From Anadara kagoshimensis (taxonomy: Eukaryota; Mollusca; Bivalvia; Arcoida; Arcidae): a DNA stretch of 64,000 nt. Shown here piece by piece: positions 1-10,940 of this stretch. Within the stretch, counting starts at the first letter, position 1, and every line of letters begins with the position of its first letter. The stretch lies in NCBI GenBank assembly GCA_021292105.1, contig CM037869.1:50709851-50773850 (forward strand), in the 5' to 3' direction. The notes under the pieces were generated by a model. It saw only the letters and a list, made by a program, of their open reading frames with translations. It ran no database searches and had not been told where the DNA came from. Position numbers and translations under genes: made by a program.

Positions 1-103
1 TGGGTAGCTCCGGGTAGAGCACTCGCCTAAAGTGCAGGAGATCCCGGGTTCGACCCCCCCCCCCCCCCGGTCCGACCCTGCATTTTTTCTCTTTCATGTT
101 ACA
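1..103 (+). repeat. Solo terminal repeat with tRNA-like head (cut by window start)
   Basis: This tRNA-like segment has a damaged D arm (an insertion of 'cc' in the A box) and an intact T arm with a B box, interrupted by a run of Cs at about 54-68. It is followed by a short T/C-rich tail ending in TGTTACA at 97-103. The same head plus tail forms both terminal repeats of the element at 25038-25354. Here the sequence after 103 has no primer-binding-site match, so the copy looks like a solo terminal repeat or a SINE-like copy. Its start may lie outside the window. Confidence 0.6.
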
Positions 104-714
104 CGTAATTTAAATGTTATGTGAAAATTCACGAAAGGTTTAAGATCTCAATTTCGAGTAAATATTTGAACAGCTAAAAACAAAAATTTCGGACGGAATG
201 AAGGACAGACGGAAACTTGAATTTAATATTCCTTTCTTACTTCGAAAGGCGGGGAATAAAATATGTCGCTTCTCTTGACGAAAGTAGATGGTTTTCTCCC
301 GATTCCTCCAGTGAAATCTTCATTTAGATTCGTCACGTGCTGATTTTGAATTTTATAAAAATAATGCATTCAAAACCAGGTCATTTAAATAAACATTAAA
401 AATCAGCACATGACGGATCTATACTCCATTCAATCTTAATGAAAATAAATGTCTAACGGATAACCAAGACTAATTAATCCATCTGGTTTAAATACATACT
501 TGTCTCTATTTTGGGTGGAGTCGGCATTAATATTATTAATGTTGGAATGGTTTTTAAGTTACGTTGATCAATTCTGCACAACCACACCTTAAACCTTGCA
601 TTTTATGGAAGCTCTGAAATGTCTCACACAAGATTAGTTTGCTCCTATGTAAACTATTAAATAGGTGGTCAATGGAGGCTTAATGTATGACAAATTTGTT
701 ATATTTTTAATATA
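104..714. other. AT-rich DNA, nothing recognised
   Basis: No coding potential, RNA gene or repeat family was recognised on either strand. Confidence 0.5.
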
Positions 715-901
715 CAGTCCAACCTGCCTTTAAGGCCACTTCTATATAAGGGCCACCTGCTTTTAAAGGACAGTAGAATTGTATCCAAATTGTTTTTCAT
801 TCATATTATTTGAACCTTAAGTTTATATAACGGCCACCTGCCCATAAAGGCCACTTTTACTGGTTCCCTTGGGTGGCCTTTATAGACAGGTTTGACTGTG
901 C
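715..901 (+). mobile_element. MITE with ~25-bp inverted ends
   Basis: The left end (from 716) reads CAGTCCAACCTGCCTTTAAG. The right end, read on the other strand, is nearly the same (CAGTCAAACCTGTCTATAAA). Internal copies of 'ggccacctgc' and 'ggccacttt' repeat the terminal motif. There is no coding capacity. About 187 bp fits a non-autonomous DNA transposon. No clean target duplication was found, so the superfamily is not assigned. Confidence 0.65.
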
Positions 902-1235
902 ATTAATATATTTGTACATGTAAGATCATCTCTGCTCTAATTAAAAGTCTTCCTTCACAGAGAACTCTTGCATGTCTTGGTTATGATATTAATTTTCGTA
1001 TAACACTTGATACAAAATAAGATGAAATGATTCACCTGATTTTTATCATTTATCGTTATAATTCTTTAAAGATTCCAATCGACCATTTTCAAGTTTTGGT
1101 ATGTGTTGTGTGTAACTTATTAGTACTTAACTTCTTAATTTTATAGAAGAACTGAGTAATGATGATATGACTAAAGAGGAAATGGGAAATAGGACAAAAT
1201 TCCAACAATTGTGTCAAACCAGCTGTACTGAAAAA
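902..1235. other. AT-rich DNA, nothing recognised
   Basis: No gene or repeat was recognised here. Confidence 0.5.
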
Positions 1236-1441
1236 AATTACATATTATACCAGTTTTATATTTACAGCACTAGACGGCCGTTTCGGAATACAATTCCTCA
1301 TCAGTAGCGTTTGGACCAAAATTATTTTGAAGATGTTGAAAAGCTACCCAAAGGACGAAAATATATTTTACAAAATTAAGCTTAGGAAATACTTTGGATG
1401 AGGGAGTATACCTTAGTGTTTGAGAAATTTCAAATTTTAAC
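1236..1441 (-). repeat. Retrozyme-like repeat copy (minus strand)
   Basis: This is a minus-strand copy of the ribozyme repeat family also seen near 18.0, 55.1 and 59.0 kb. Read on the minus strand it runs from 'aaggtatactccctcat', through the block ending in 'ttttggtccaa', into the hammerhead core, and ends in 'aaaactggtataatatgt'. It has no protein-coding capacity. As in the other copies, the ribozyme lies near the 3' end of the unit. Confidence 0.75.
1266..1311 (-). ncRNA. Hammerhead ribozyme, type I, canonical core
   Basis: On the minus strand the core is CUGAUGA, then stem II (GGAAU/AUUCC, loop UGU), then GAAA, a tiny stem III (AC/GU, loop GGCC), then the cleavage-site C. The predicted cut is between 1273 and 1272. 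Stem I pairs 6 of 7 positions, including one G-U wobble. All invariant core bases are present. The segment ACGGCCGU is self-complementary, so stem III could also form between two molecules. Self-cleavage is an inference from the fold. Confidence 0.75.
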
Positions 1442-2330
1442 AACTCATAATATGCGCCTAAAGCTACCTACTCATCGTTAGTTCTTTGAAAGTGTTAGAA
1501 CGGGAAGTGGAGGCAAAGACACACAGTTATAGATGCAGTATGCTCAAGTTAAACTTTATCATGTCTCTAGGAGATGTTAAATTCGTCTTTCAGAGACTAT
1601 TGCCCCTGAACAAAGATTTACGGGCGAAAGACATTGATTTCCTATTGTTCCAAGGAACTTAGATAGTCGCTTTTTTGTCAATAAAGCTTTTATGTTTAAT
1701 AATTTATATTTAATGTTATATATTTGAATCTGAAATATAAAAGCCCAATTAAATGTAATGAAATAAGTGTTCTACAACTCTCTGGTTTTAATTTCCCTAT
1801 ACATACCGAAAATTAGTTGTTTTTGTCTGCGTAGCAATTTTAAAGAAAAATATGCTTAAGAAATTAGAATTATTTAGGAGCATTTATTATGTGTTTGGCA
1901 CCTGTATCCATCAAAGTACACAACATGATACGATCATTGCGAGCGAATGTTTCAAAGTACAAATATATGCATATATAACTATCCTGATTAAACGTTTTCA
2001 AGATAACAATACAAGTTTTAAACGGGAAAAAATTGTTATTTAATGTGAAACCGTGATGCTTTTTGACCATGAAAAAAACGAGTTTCTACTAAAAAAGACA
2101 TATTAACCATTTCAGTGTATGGGCCTGATAAGATATCTTATGAGATAGTTCGTAAGTGAAATAGTAATTACTGACTGGCACAGATTCCGTCAAAGATCCA
2201 GCAAAATCTGTCCGAGCCGTGACTGTAACAGGCAAGACAAATATCTCAATAGTTGAAAATTGAAAGTCATGACAGATACACGTTTCGTGATATATATTGC
2301 CAACGCTATTTGCATACGACTATACAACTA
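1442..2330. other. AT-rich DNA, nothing recognised
   Basis: Only very short frames occur, with low-complexity AT-rich composition. No gene or repeat family was recognised. Confidence 0.5.
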
Positions 2331-2549
2331 CTAGTTCTTGTTATGCCCGGAGGCACATAGGGCAAGGACTAGGGATCTCCACTCGTCTCTGTTCTGTGCC
2401 TTCTTTTCTAACTCTCTCCAGGTGGTACCCATCTGCTTGATTTCGGCTTCTATGGTAGGCCTCCAAGTTGTCTTTGGTCTTCCCTGCTTTCTCTTCCCTT
2501 CTGGAGTACATCTTAAAGCAGTCTTTACGACTATGCGGATGCATTTCAT
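2331..2549 (-). pseudogene. LINE reverse transcriptase C-terminal fragment
   Basis: The minus-strand frame includes the stretch GKRKQGRPKTTWRPTIEAEI, followed by tryptophan-containing segments and a terminal LVLALCASGHNKN before a TAG stop. This basic GRPKTTW segment and the LCASGHNK ending are typical of the extreme C-terminus of non-LTR (LINE-type) endonuclease/reverse transcriptase polyproteins in invertebrates. Only about 70 residues remain. The catalytic reverse transcriptase and endonuclease domains are absent, so this is a 5'-truncated dead copy. The apparent initiator methionine is internal to the ancestral protein and is not a real start. Confidence 0.8.
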
Positions 2550-3802
2550 TTTGAATGTACGAAAGATTTTTGTCAGGTTGATACCGTATATATTGACAGA
2601 TTACCTAAAACAAGTACAAACACTAACCGCTATGAGTAATTACTCTCTTACAATCTCTAAAACCCGACCCCATTCCGGATTAACAATTCCGGTTACGCCA
2701 CATATATAGCTGTACAAATTCTAATGTCGACAAGCAAAAGTGTTGCCGATATGTTACACTACAGAAAACTTCAAGAAATATTGTCTTAAACGACACCCTG
2801 TGTCAGAATTTAGGCATGTTTGTAGGAGAAGGTTACCATCTTGCCACTGCCACCATAATCATCCGACTATTTAATATTTCCAAAATTTTTTATCTGGTCA
2901 CCATTACAAGTCCCGATGACCCTTTGGCCCAGTCATCAGTTAGTGCCTTAGAGGTCTATCTAAATCCGCGTACCGTCACGTATTTCATAAATGGATTCAG
3001 AGATTGAAATTATGTATTCAAAACGGCGGAGATGAAATGTAAATTTTAATATTCGAGTCGAGTGCTTTCGAGATATCGCGCGTTACACAGATATTGAACA
3101 ATCCTATACTATTGTTACTGGGCCAACCAGAGCTTCCCATGATAAGGAAACACCTGTCTTTCTTGTCGAAAACAGGTGATTAATCTAAAGCGGTAAATGA
3201 CCTTGCGTTTAAATGATTACGTATTAGCTACAAGTGGGATCACAGTCACAGGTTGATGTTCTCTCACTTATCGCGTACAATTAACATCTGTCGACACAAA
3301 AAAATTGCAATCTGTCCAATAGCCGTTATCATTACTAATCATTAATTATTTTTTTAAAAACATGAATGATGATATCAATGTCGTTATTTTTCATTAAAGT
3401 TGTTTGAAAAAATAAACATTTCCAGAACGTTGACCTATTGAATTTCTTACACACAATTGCGTTTTTATATTTAAATTTCGCGGAAATATAATTTCGACAT
3501 ATATGTGAATAAAAAAAATCAACCGTTTCGAAATGCATGCATTTTTTTCTGAACAAAATGATGTTACGACCAAGGTTTAGCGCTTGTTTTTGAATAACCC
3601 TTTCCCCGGAGAGAGAAAGAGATGATGTAATAACTATGCAGAGGAACCTACTTGAGTTTGGTTGGTGGATTGAAAAAATGGATTTAAGGTAGAAATGAAA
3701 AAATACATACCTATTTCTATTTTCGATTCACCCGATAGTGTTAGTGACAACAAGGTCAACATATTTACATACTTTTAATTTGGAATTACTGGACCTGTTG
3801 GA
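2550..3802. other. No gene recognised
   Basis: A 63-codon plus-strand frame at 2816-3007 and a 73-codon minus-strand frame at 3335-3556 show no recognisable domain. The rest is AT-rich intergenic sequence. Confidence 0.45.
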
Positions 3803-4120
3803 ATGACTCGGGGATATTGCAAGCCTAGGCTTATCAAGGCTCTAAAAAAGTTTTATGGCCGTCATCACAGTATTATTGATAAGTTTGATGTCTCTGTGTC
3901 CAGGATTGCCTTGGATATATTTGACGTCTCATAGTTCCTTGTTACTCACACAATTTTGATTTCACACGTGACGGGTGTAGCTAGCTCAACAGGAGGTGCT
4001 TACCCTTCCGAAGCACCCGGCCTCACTTCCCTGTCTAACCTAACTTGTCAGTTCCACAGTGTTTGCTTTGCTTCTGAATTATGATTCGGACATGGATTTG
4101 TATGTTTGTTTTTGATTTGT
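3803..4120 (+). mobile_element. Family R retroelement 3' fragment
   Basis: This holds the last 43 codons of a reverse-transcriptase-type polyprotein (GYCKPRLIKALKKFYGRHHS and onward, stop TAG at 3932-3934). It is followed by the family R 3' untranslated region: an ACACGTGACGGGTGTAGCTA block, a GAGGTGCTTACCCTTCCGAA block, and the shared end 'tatgtttgtttttgattt'. The rest of the polyprotein is missing. A fixed 3' end with a variable 5' break is what target-primed retrotransposition produces. Confidence 0.7.
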
Positions 4121-4977
4121 ACAATAGTAACTTTTCCTACATGTTCTGCAATTTGTAAGGGAGCCAGATACCACATGATTTTATCGTTATTTGAATACAC
4201 TCATACAATATCACTTGGTTAAAACAAGCAGCAATTTGAAAATGTTTGCTCTTATGCACTATCTTTGCGACCATTGGAGAAATAAAAACATAGCACAATC
4301 CGCTAATAAGGAGTAAGCATGTTCCTGACGAAATTCCGTACTGGCACCGGTTTCACAATCATTCCTTAGCTAAGATTTTCCTTAACTTAAATATTGCAAA
4401 TTGATATAATTGTGTTAACTTTCAAGATATTTAGAAATTTAAAATGTCATTTTAAGATCACTTCTAGATTAAAATATCTGCAATTAGATTTGGCACCAGT
4501 AGTTTTAACAAGAGATTACAAAAATTGCTAAATAAGTTAGGAAAATCTTAGCTTAGGACTGATTGTGAAACTGCGGCCTGGTCTTTCAGACAGGTAATTA
4601 CATTAACTCTAATTCAATTCAGTGGCCACATATATCTTAGAACAAAATGATGATTGCTTATCAAAATTAAACATAAGTATCAACTTAAATTTTCACATGC
4701 TTCTGCAAAAATGTTCAATCGGTCATAAGCTATATGTGAGCATAACAGAAAAGTCCAAACATTAGAATTTTGTTTTCAAACAAGTAAGGATTCTCAATCA
4801 ACTATTCCATAAAGTATTTCGAGAACTGTTACTAGCGGTAAAACGTAGTAACTAAGACCACTGATTACACGTTGCATCAAGTAATTAAAAGCGAGCGATA
4901 GATCGGAAAACGATTTAAGACAAGATTTGAAGCTGGTTTTGCTTAATCGAACATCAACATTACCAAGGCGATATCAA
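4121..4977. other. AT-rich DNA, nothing recognised
   Basis: No coding or repeat signal was recognised. Confidence 0.5.
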
Positions 4978-5085
4978 TCAAAAACAAACATATCCAAATC
5001 ACAACCCAGAAGAAAAAAAAACTTTTAAACTGACAAGTCAGTTTAGATACATGAACTTCACCATGGAAGTGAGGCCGGGTCATCA
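4978..5085 (-). mobile_element. Family R retroelement 3' UTR fragment
   Basis: On the minus strand this carries the shared family R 3' end ('tatgtttgtttttgatt') and the 'cccggcctcacttcc' block. It is truncated upstream of that block and has no coding sequence. Confidence 0.6.
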
Positions 5086-6047
5086 TCAAAATCATCGACA
5101 AGAACGATATCCACAAAAATCAAACGATATTTACGATTTTCGTGACATTTGAAACATTATTTATTTAAACAACTCGTAACAGGTCCCTTAATGTATACTA
5201 TTTTCAGGGTATTAGGATAGAAACCAGATGTAAAATAGCACACATAAACAAACTCTGCATTAGTTAAGAAAATGTGTTCCTTTAAATCTTGTCATTGGCC
5301 ATAAAAGTAGGGAACATATTCGTGAAGAGATGATACAACCGATCTTGCAGTTAGTGTTCTCAATAAAAAGCAGTTCTGAACCGAAAAGGCAACCCAATCG
5401 CGTCTAATTACCAAACGGGAGTTTAAATTCTGCAAAACCCACGTTCCTCTTTAAAGCACGGACTATTTCATGAATAATATCATTAGTTAAACCTATTTAA
5501 TATTTAGATTTACATTCATTAAAATAACTAGAAAACTCACATTCAAATTTCGACAATATTATTTTAGAATTCCACGAGATTGCACCATTTTGTCATCTGT
5601 ATATCAGATTTACGGTGGGGATGTCCAATGACTCCCAAGTGTGCCTTTAGCGCGAAAAGTCATTCTTATTTTACATCATTTTAACTCCTGGCTAATATCT
5701 ACCTTTCGGTTGCTCTTCGATCACTAGTTATCCATGATAAGATCTCGGTAAATGGTCTTTGACCAGTATTTGTTAAACTTTCGACATGTCTGCACTTAAT
5801 ATCTAGCTTATATTGGGATAAAACGTGTATTTTAGTAGAAAATATCTTTTTTAAATTTATATCAGGTATAAATCCTGTTGCGATTCCTGTCGCTTACGAA
5901 TATATTTTCATTATCATCCTACTGTTCTAATGCAATTTTTACCTTTTAGCATTCTTGAACTGCGGAAACTAAAAATTATTAGTTCTTATTTTCTCTGTAA
6001 GCTTGTTGTGACAGAATATTGACAGTTGTACTCCCATTTAAACTGTC
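5086..6047. other. AT-rich DNA, nothing recognised
   Basis: No gene, RNA or repeat family was recognised. Confidence 0.5.
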
Positions 6048-6292
6048 AGCGTTTCTAAAACAAGAGAAACTAAAAGCAGTTATTAATTAAAATAATTATT
6101 AAAATTCTCTCTAAAATTGTGTCAGCATGTTTATATTGTCCGCCTTTGTATAAATTAGCTTTCAGCATTTCTAAAACATAAGAGACTAAAATAATTATTC
6201 ATTAAAATAATCATAAACATTTTCTCTAAAATTGCCCCGGCACGTTGATAGGATATTGTCCGCCTTCGTATAAATAAGCTACCACAGTGTAA
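6048..6292 (+). repeat. Two-copy tandem duplication (~120 bp)
   Basis: Two adjacent diverged copies share 'agcgtttctaaaacaagaga' / 'agcatttctaaaacataaga', then 'aaaataat' runs, then 'attgtccgcctttgtataaa' / 'attgtccgccttcgtataaa'. There is no coding potential. Confidence 0.65.
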
Positions 6293-6535
6293 TTTGTCTC
6301 AATATTCAAATGTGAAAATGTAAGCTTTTTCTTATTAATTACTTATTAAGATCTAATCTCTGAGTGTTGGCCTGAAAACGGAAACGCCTCCCCACTTGCA
6401 AAATTAGTTCATTAAAAGAACTTTCAAGGTATATATTGTAGTACGAGTATTTTCTACACGCATAACATATCAAAGGTTATCCGAGAATTTTTTTGACGTT
6501 GTACAGTCACATATTCCTTTCATTCCAAACTTAAA

Positions 6536-6690
6536 TTTTACAGTTGCCGGGTGTAGTGAGCTTAAAGCTAAAAAAAGAAAGTGCTTACCAATCCGGAACA
6601 TCCGGCCTCACTTCCTTGATTGGTTTAGTTTGTTGAAATGCTTACCAGTTGTTAGTTTTTTTTTACTTTGCTTTTTGGATTGTGACTTGA
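6536..6690 (+). mobile_element. Family R 3' UTR fragment (diverged)
   Basis: The 'gggtgtag' block, 'gtgcttaccaatccggaaca', 'ccggcctcacttcc' and 'ggattgtgactt' match the family R 3' UTR in order, with many changes. No coding part remains. The flank 6293-6535 shows nothing recognisable. Confidence 0.5.
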
Positions 6691-7377
6691 TTTTGACTTC
6701 AATATGTTACAGAATATTTCGCGAAAATCATATTATAAGTACTAAAATCTTCTTGATGACACTGTGTTAGGGCAGCCGATCAATTTTCACGGTTCCGTGT
6801 TCAATTTTGCAAATCCTTTCATTCCGTCAAAACAAGAAAATCAAAGTGAGGAACACCTCAAATAATGCTAAAGATGAGATTGTTTTGCCGACTACTTTAA
6901 ATTCAGAATATTTAATGTCATTTTAAAGTGTCATATATTAAAACAATTACTGTTTTTTTATATCAGTGGATATTGGACTATACGGACCTGACTAAAAATA
7001 TTCAACGAGGCCGCCGTATAATCGCGTATCAAACGCATCGGAAGACAACAATTGCATAATATTCATATCAGGCGAAGTAATAGCTTGTCGGAACAAACAG
7101 GTTAAGCCATTAAGTGATATTCTAGCCATATATAGATCATAACTGAAACTGTAAACATGACCAAATACAAACAAACATGTCCTTGTCAAATCCCAACACC
7201 CGGAAAAACACCAAAATGAAGCAAAAGTCAAAACCTTGGAAACTGGCAAATTAGTAATTTTTCAAACACTAAATTAATTTAGTCCATTAAGTTGATTAGG
7301 GATTTACGTCCAAGTTAGCGATACTATTTCGATTATACCATGTATATGGAGACGTGACCAGAAATATATACATTTAA
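6691..7377. other. No gene recognised; possible decayed family R piece
   Basis: Around 7150-7255 there is weak minus-strand similarity to the family R 3' UTR (a 'catgtttgtttgta' end and an 'aaaacttggaactg'-like block). It is too diverged to call firmly. Confidence 0.3.
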
Positions 7378-7504
7378 AGTGGACTTGACAGTTGTGATGC
7401 ATCTCTTGACAATCGTAAGCTATCCATTTCTCGGTCAATCAGCAGCCTGGCTTCGATGCCTTTTCGTTAGCTCAGTTTTAAACTTTCGACAAGCCTGTAT
7501 TGTA
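7378..7504 (+). mobile_element. MITE-1 fragment (right end)
   Basis: It ends in 'ttagctcagttttaaacttt' followed by 'cgacaagcctgtattgta'. This matches the right inverted end of the MITE-1 family (copies at 62093-62309 and 62425-62618). The left end is degenerate. Confidence 0.5.
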
Positions 7505-7519
7505 TCTGGCAAAATATAT

Positions 7520-7770
7520 TTATACCCCCGCTTAAAAAGTGGGGGGGGGGGTCCGTTCGTGTGTCCGTCCTTCCGTTACACCTTAGGGTACCTATCTCTT
7601 ATCCGCAACTCCTCCTAAAACCTTCAATGAATTTTCATGAAACTTTTACGCAATCTTTGTGATAAAATGTAGATGTGCACTTCCTATTTAAAAATTTGAT
7701 CCGATGGATTTTTGGGAGCGGGGGGGGGGGGTATTTTTGGGAGCTTTTGGCTCACAGGTTTTTTAGTTAA
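7520..7770 (+). repeat. Dispersed repeat with 'tatacccccgcttaaaaagt'
   Basis: Shared with 45525-45725: 'cccgcttaaaaagtgggggg', 'ttccgttacaccttagggta', 'tatccgcaactcctcctaaa' and 'ttttcatgaaact'. It contains G-runs and ends near 'ggctcacaggttttttagtt'. Non-coding; the class is not identified. Confidence 0.65.
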
Positions 7771-8117
7771 CAAAGGAATAAGATGAGCTGACGATTCAAT
7801 GCGTGTTCGTTAATTTTGACTTGTGTGTACTGTTATCTTATGTTTATTTCTTGTCATATACAGCTGTGTAAAGAACCAGCATAATGATAGATTATCATAT
7901 TCGTATGTGTAACATATTAACAGGTGGGTGTATAAACTATAGGTTGTTGATCACAAAAAGTAGAATTTTCTCTCTCTCTCTATCTTTAAACAAAAAGTAG
8001 AATTTTTATTCTCTCTCTCTCTATCTTTTGAATATGAAAATGTTTTTAACATTACTCGTTGGTTTGTAATAGTTTGAACAGAATAATACATAAAATAACT
8101 GTCCAATAGTTCAATGT
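7771..8117. repeat. Non-coding, with duplicated (CT)n microsatellite block
   Basis: At 7968-8033 the segment 'aaaaagtagaatttt' plus a CTCTCTCTCTATCTTT run occurs twice in tandem. Nothing else was recognised. Confidence 0.5.
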
Positions 8118-8297
8118 TCCTTTCACTGAATTTTGATTACACACGCGAAGGGTGTAGCTAGCTCGGAGTTGCCTACCCTTCCGGAACATCCGACCTCACT
8201 GCCTTTTCGTTGAGAAAGTTTACGTGTCTTACCTAACTTGTCTGTTTTTACTTTGCTTCTGGATTGTGATTCGGACATGGATTAGTATGTTTGATTA
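8118..8297 (+). mobile_element. Family R retroelement 3' UTR fragment
   Basis: The order 'acacacgcgaagggtgtagc', 'cccttccggaacatccgacc', 'ggattgtgattcggacatgg', 'attagtatgtttga' matches the family R 3' UTR closely. There is no coding part. The next stretch, 8298-8789, shows nothing recognisable. Confidence 0.7.
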
Positions 8298-8789
8298 ATA
8301 ACATTTTGTGTAAAGCTAGAATCGGCCCAATATTCCAGACTAGGTGTGGAGGGACAATGTAATCTGTAAATGCGAGCTTTAGACCATTCAAACATCAAAT
8401 TTCCAGCTTTTTATGGAACTAACATTTTTTTCATTTTTAGATTCAGTGATCGCACCTGGAAAAATTTAGTATGTTTTTATTTTGGTTTTATATAAAACCA
8501 TAAGGCTTTTTTCTCCTTTTCAACAATTCATTATAATATAAATGATGGAGGAAACGTAATAGCCCGGGGAAAACTGTTAAATACCGATCAAAATAGCCTC
8601 ATGTCCATCCGGTTTTTGTAAAAAATAAATTATGGTAACGATTATTTAAAATTTCTCTCTCTAATGCTCACATTGTAAGTGCAAACAAGAGGATTTGTTT
8701 TAGTCTACTCAATTGTATTAAGGGTGGGAGTATAAAGGTTAACATCAACTACTTAGCGGTATATACAGAATGCTAATCCTTGTTCTCAT

Positions 8790-9195
8790 CCATCATCAGT
8801 GGCAGAGGCCGCGGTGGCCTAATGGATAAAACGTCAGTCTTCAAATCCCAGGTCTCTCGCCGCTGTGAGTTCGAGTCTCGCTCGGACCACATGTGGGAAA
8901 GTGAATTTTCCTTGCCGTTGGCCTTTACTGATTCACTTGGTATCAGTATAAGGGACTGGGGGAGTGGTACGCTTGTCTGCGGCCACTGTCTCTGTGAGCT
9001 AGCGCGTTAAAGTCACCCTGAGTGCGTGCTAGTACAAGGCAGACCATACAACATACTCGCACTTTTTATGCATACACAAATTTGTTTATAGATCAATCCA
9101 TAGAGATTAATAACATAGTTCTCGTCGCGAATAGCTGGAAATTGCTAATGCAACGTTAAGCAACATTCAACCAACCAACAAACCATCATCAGTGG
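8790..9195 (+). mobile_element. SINE-C, tRNA-derived, with 13-bp target duplication
   Basis: The element runs 8803-9182 and is flanked by perfect CCATCATCAGTGG repeats (8790-8802 and 9183-9195). Its head is tRNA-like (A box 'gtggcctaatgg', B box 'gagttcgagtctc') and resembles an arginine tRNA. A ~250-bp body follows, with a tail of the form 'ccaaccaaca'. An intact target duplication and a simple tail point to LINE-mobilised insertion by target-primed reverse transcription. There is no coding capacity. Confidence 0.85.
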
Positions 9196-9392
9196 GCGTA
9201 GCTGACTAATAATTGATGTGCATCCAAGCCAGGTGCCTTTGGCGCGTCCTTTCTAGGGGGGCCGAAGGCCTGCCCCCGTAAAATTGTGAATATTTGGAAC
9301 AAAACGGTGATATTTCCTGCATTGGTAAAACGAATATGTAGAGTCTTTTAATTATTAGAAAAGGTTTGTGGTAATGTAGATAAGTCACAATT

Positions 9393-9790
9393 TTACAATA
9401 ATTTCCATATTCTGTTTGTTGTAGATGCAAAGGTATCTATTGCCTCGTCTTTACTGATGTTAATCTCTCGGTATACATGCAGAAGTCAATATACGTTCTG
9501 TTGACATTGGGGAGCGCAAGTAAGCTTTCACGCGCTTCATAACTAAAAAGCTTCTTTCCGCTGGAGCTGTAGTTGTCGGCATAGTAAGCAAAATAACGAA
9601 AACTTTAGTTATGCTCAGATATAAGCATGCACAGTTGAGGGATAAATGAGTTTTCGGGGCCTGAGATCAGCATCCATCATGCTCCATCTGGTTTTCCAAC
9701 GACCAACTTCAGACGCAAAGGCGTTAAAATTCACATTTAAGTCTGCGCTATATTCAGCGTTATTTCCTGTGTGGCACCATGGACCGGATT
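9393..9790 (-). pseudogene. hAT transposase C-terminal (dimerisation) domain fossil
   Basis: Translating the minus strand piecewise gives AFASEVGRWKTRW, then TTTAPAERSFLVMKRVKAYL with RSPMSTERIL, then EINISKDEAIDTF and a stop at 9393-9395. The ERSF...K..YLRS.M..ER order is the hallmark of the hAT-family dimerisation region, as in ZMYM/TTF-type hAT-derived proteins. At least two frameshifts and in-frame stops separate the blocks, so the copy is dead. The catalytic DDE core is not visible. The AT-rich DNA at 9196-9392 carries only a fragment reading 'ggggggccgaaggcctgccc', of a kind common in invertebrate repeats. Confidence 0.8.
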
Positions 9791-9795
9791 TGTAA

Positions 9796-9833
9796 CCTAG
9801 GACCCAGTATAAAATTCTATACTGGGTCCTAGA
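9796..9833 (+). repeat. Perfect 15-bp hairpin
   Basis: CTAGGACCCAGTATA is followed by a 6-nt loop and its exact reverse complement. It may be the collapsed ends of a small inverted-repeat transposon. It lies directly next to the hAT fossil, but a link is unproven. Confidence 0.7.
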
Positions 9834-10004
9834 TGTAAGTTACACATTTTTAAACTAATTTTTTTAGTTTTCTAAAAAAATAGTTTAATTAGGTTGAATC
9901 AGTTAAAATACATGAATGGACACTTTCTTGGTAAATTTATGTGCAAGCCCGGGCTTGGAAATCTGGAAAAATCTGGAAATGTTTTAATCAATGGCTCTAA
10001 GAAT

Positions 10005-10170
10005 CAAAAAACACATACTAACCCATGTCCGAATCACAATCCAGAATCAAAGTAAAAACTTTGGAACTGACTAGTTAGGTTATACACGTGAACTTCCACC
10101 AGGGAAGTGAGACCGGGTGTTCTGGAAGGGTAAGCACCTCCTGTTTAGCCAGCCACACCCGCCACGTGTG
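10005..10170 (-). mobile_element. Family R retroelement 3' UTR fragment
   Basis: A near-complete minus-strand 3' UTR: 'ccatgtccgaatcacaatcc', 'gtgaacttccaccagggaag', 'ggaagggtaagcacctcctg', and 'cacacccgccacgtgtg'. No coding remnant. 9834-10004 and 10171-10639 are AT-rich with nothing recognised. Confidence 0.75.
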
Positions 10171-10639
10171 AAGTTTGTTCTTTTTAATCTTGTCGGACTA
10201 TTTCTATAATTCTCTCGTATTTTGTCTTTTTATTAGCTGTTATTTCTAGAACATGTGGTTCAGGTGTGTAAATAATTCCCTTCTTTTCATTTAAACATTT
10301 AATTCATAAGCGTTTTATTGTTACAAAACGCCAGACATAACTTGACCAGACAATCGACATCTGTTTAGAGATCAATAATAGTAATGAGTTGACAGACAAA
10401 ATCATACGAAACGCTAGTTTTATACTTGTGAGTCAAAAATCGGTGATGTTATAATCAATGGGCCTGAAAAGGTTTGTTCTGTCTTGTTTGTTTATGTAAT
10501 GAAATCAGATTTAGATGTGTTTTATTTAATTTACTTGTTGTCAAGCAGAAGTTGACACTAACACTAGCACCAGGCTAGAAACAATTGGTGATGGCTAGTA
10601 AATCTTGTATAACCAGTAAACTGATGCACTAGTAGTTAA

Positions 10640-10940
10640 ACTCAAAAAGTTTTATGGCCGTCATCACAGTATTGATGATAAGTTTGATGTCTCTGTGTCC
10701 AGGATTGCCCTGGATATATTTGACGCCTCATAGGTCCATGTTCCTTTCACACAATTTTAATTACACACATGGTGGGTGTAGCTAGCTAAACAGGGGGTGT
10801 TTACCCTTCCGGAGCATCCAGCCTCACTTCCTTGGTGGAAGTTCACGTGTCTAACCTAACTTGTCAGTTCCAAAGTGAGTGTTTTCTTTGTTTCTGGATT
10901 GTGATACGGACATGGATTAGTATGTTTGTTTTTGATTGTA
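10640..10940 (+). mobile_element. Family R 3' fragment with coding tail
   Basis: The last 30 codons of the polyprotein (LKKFYGRHHSIDDKFDVSVS, then RIALDIFDAS and a stop) precede the typical 3' UTR, which ends in 'tagtatgtttgtttttgatt'. It is 5'-truncated at a different point from the copies at 3803 and 48750. Confidence 0.75.

Noticed and set aside
2816-3007. 63-codon plus-strand frame and its antisense
   Set aside because: Both strands look mildly protein-like, but no motif, start context or homologous copy in the window supports a gene.
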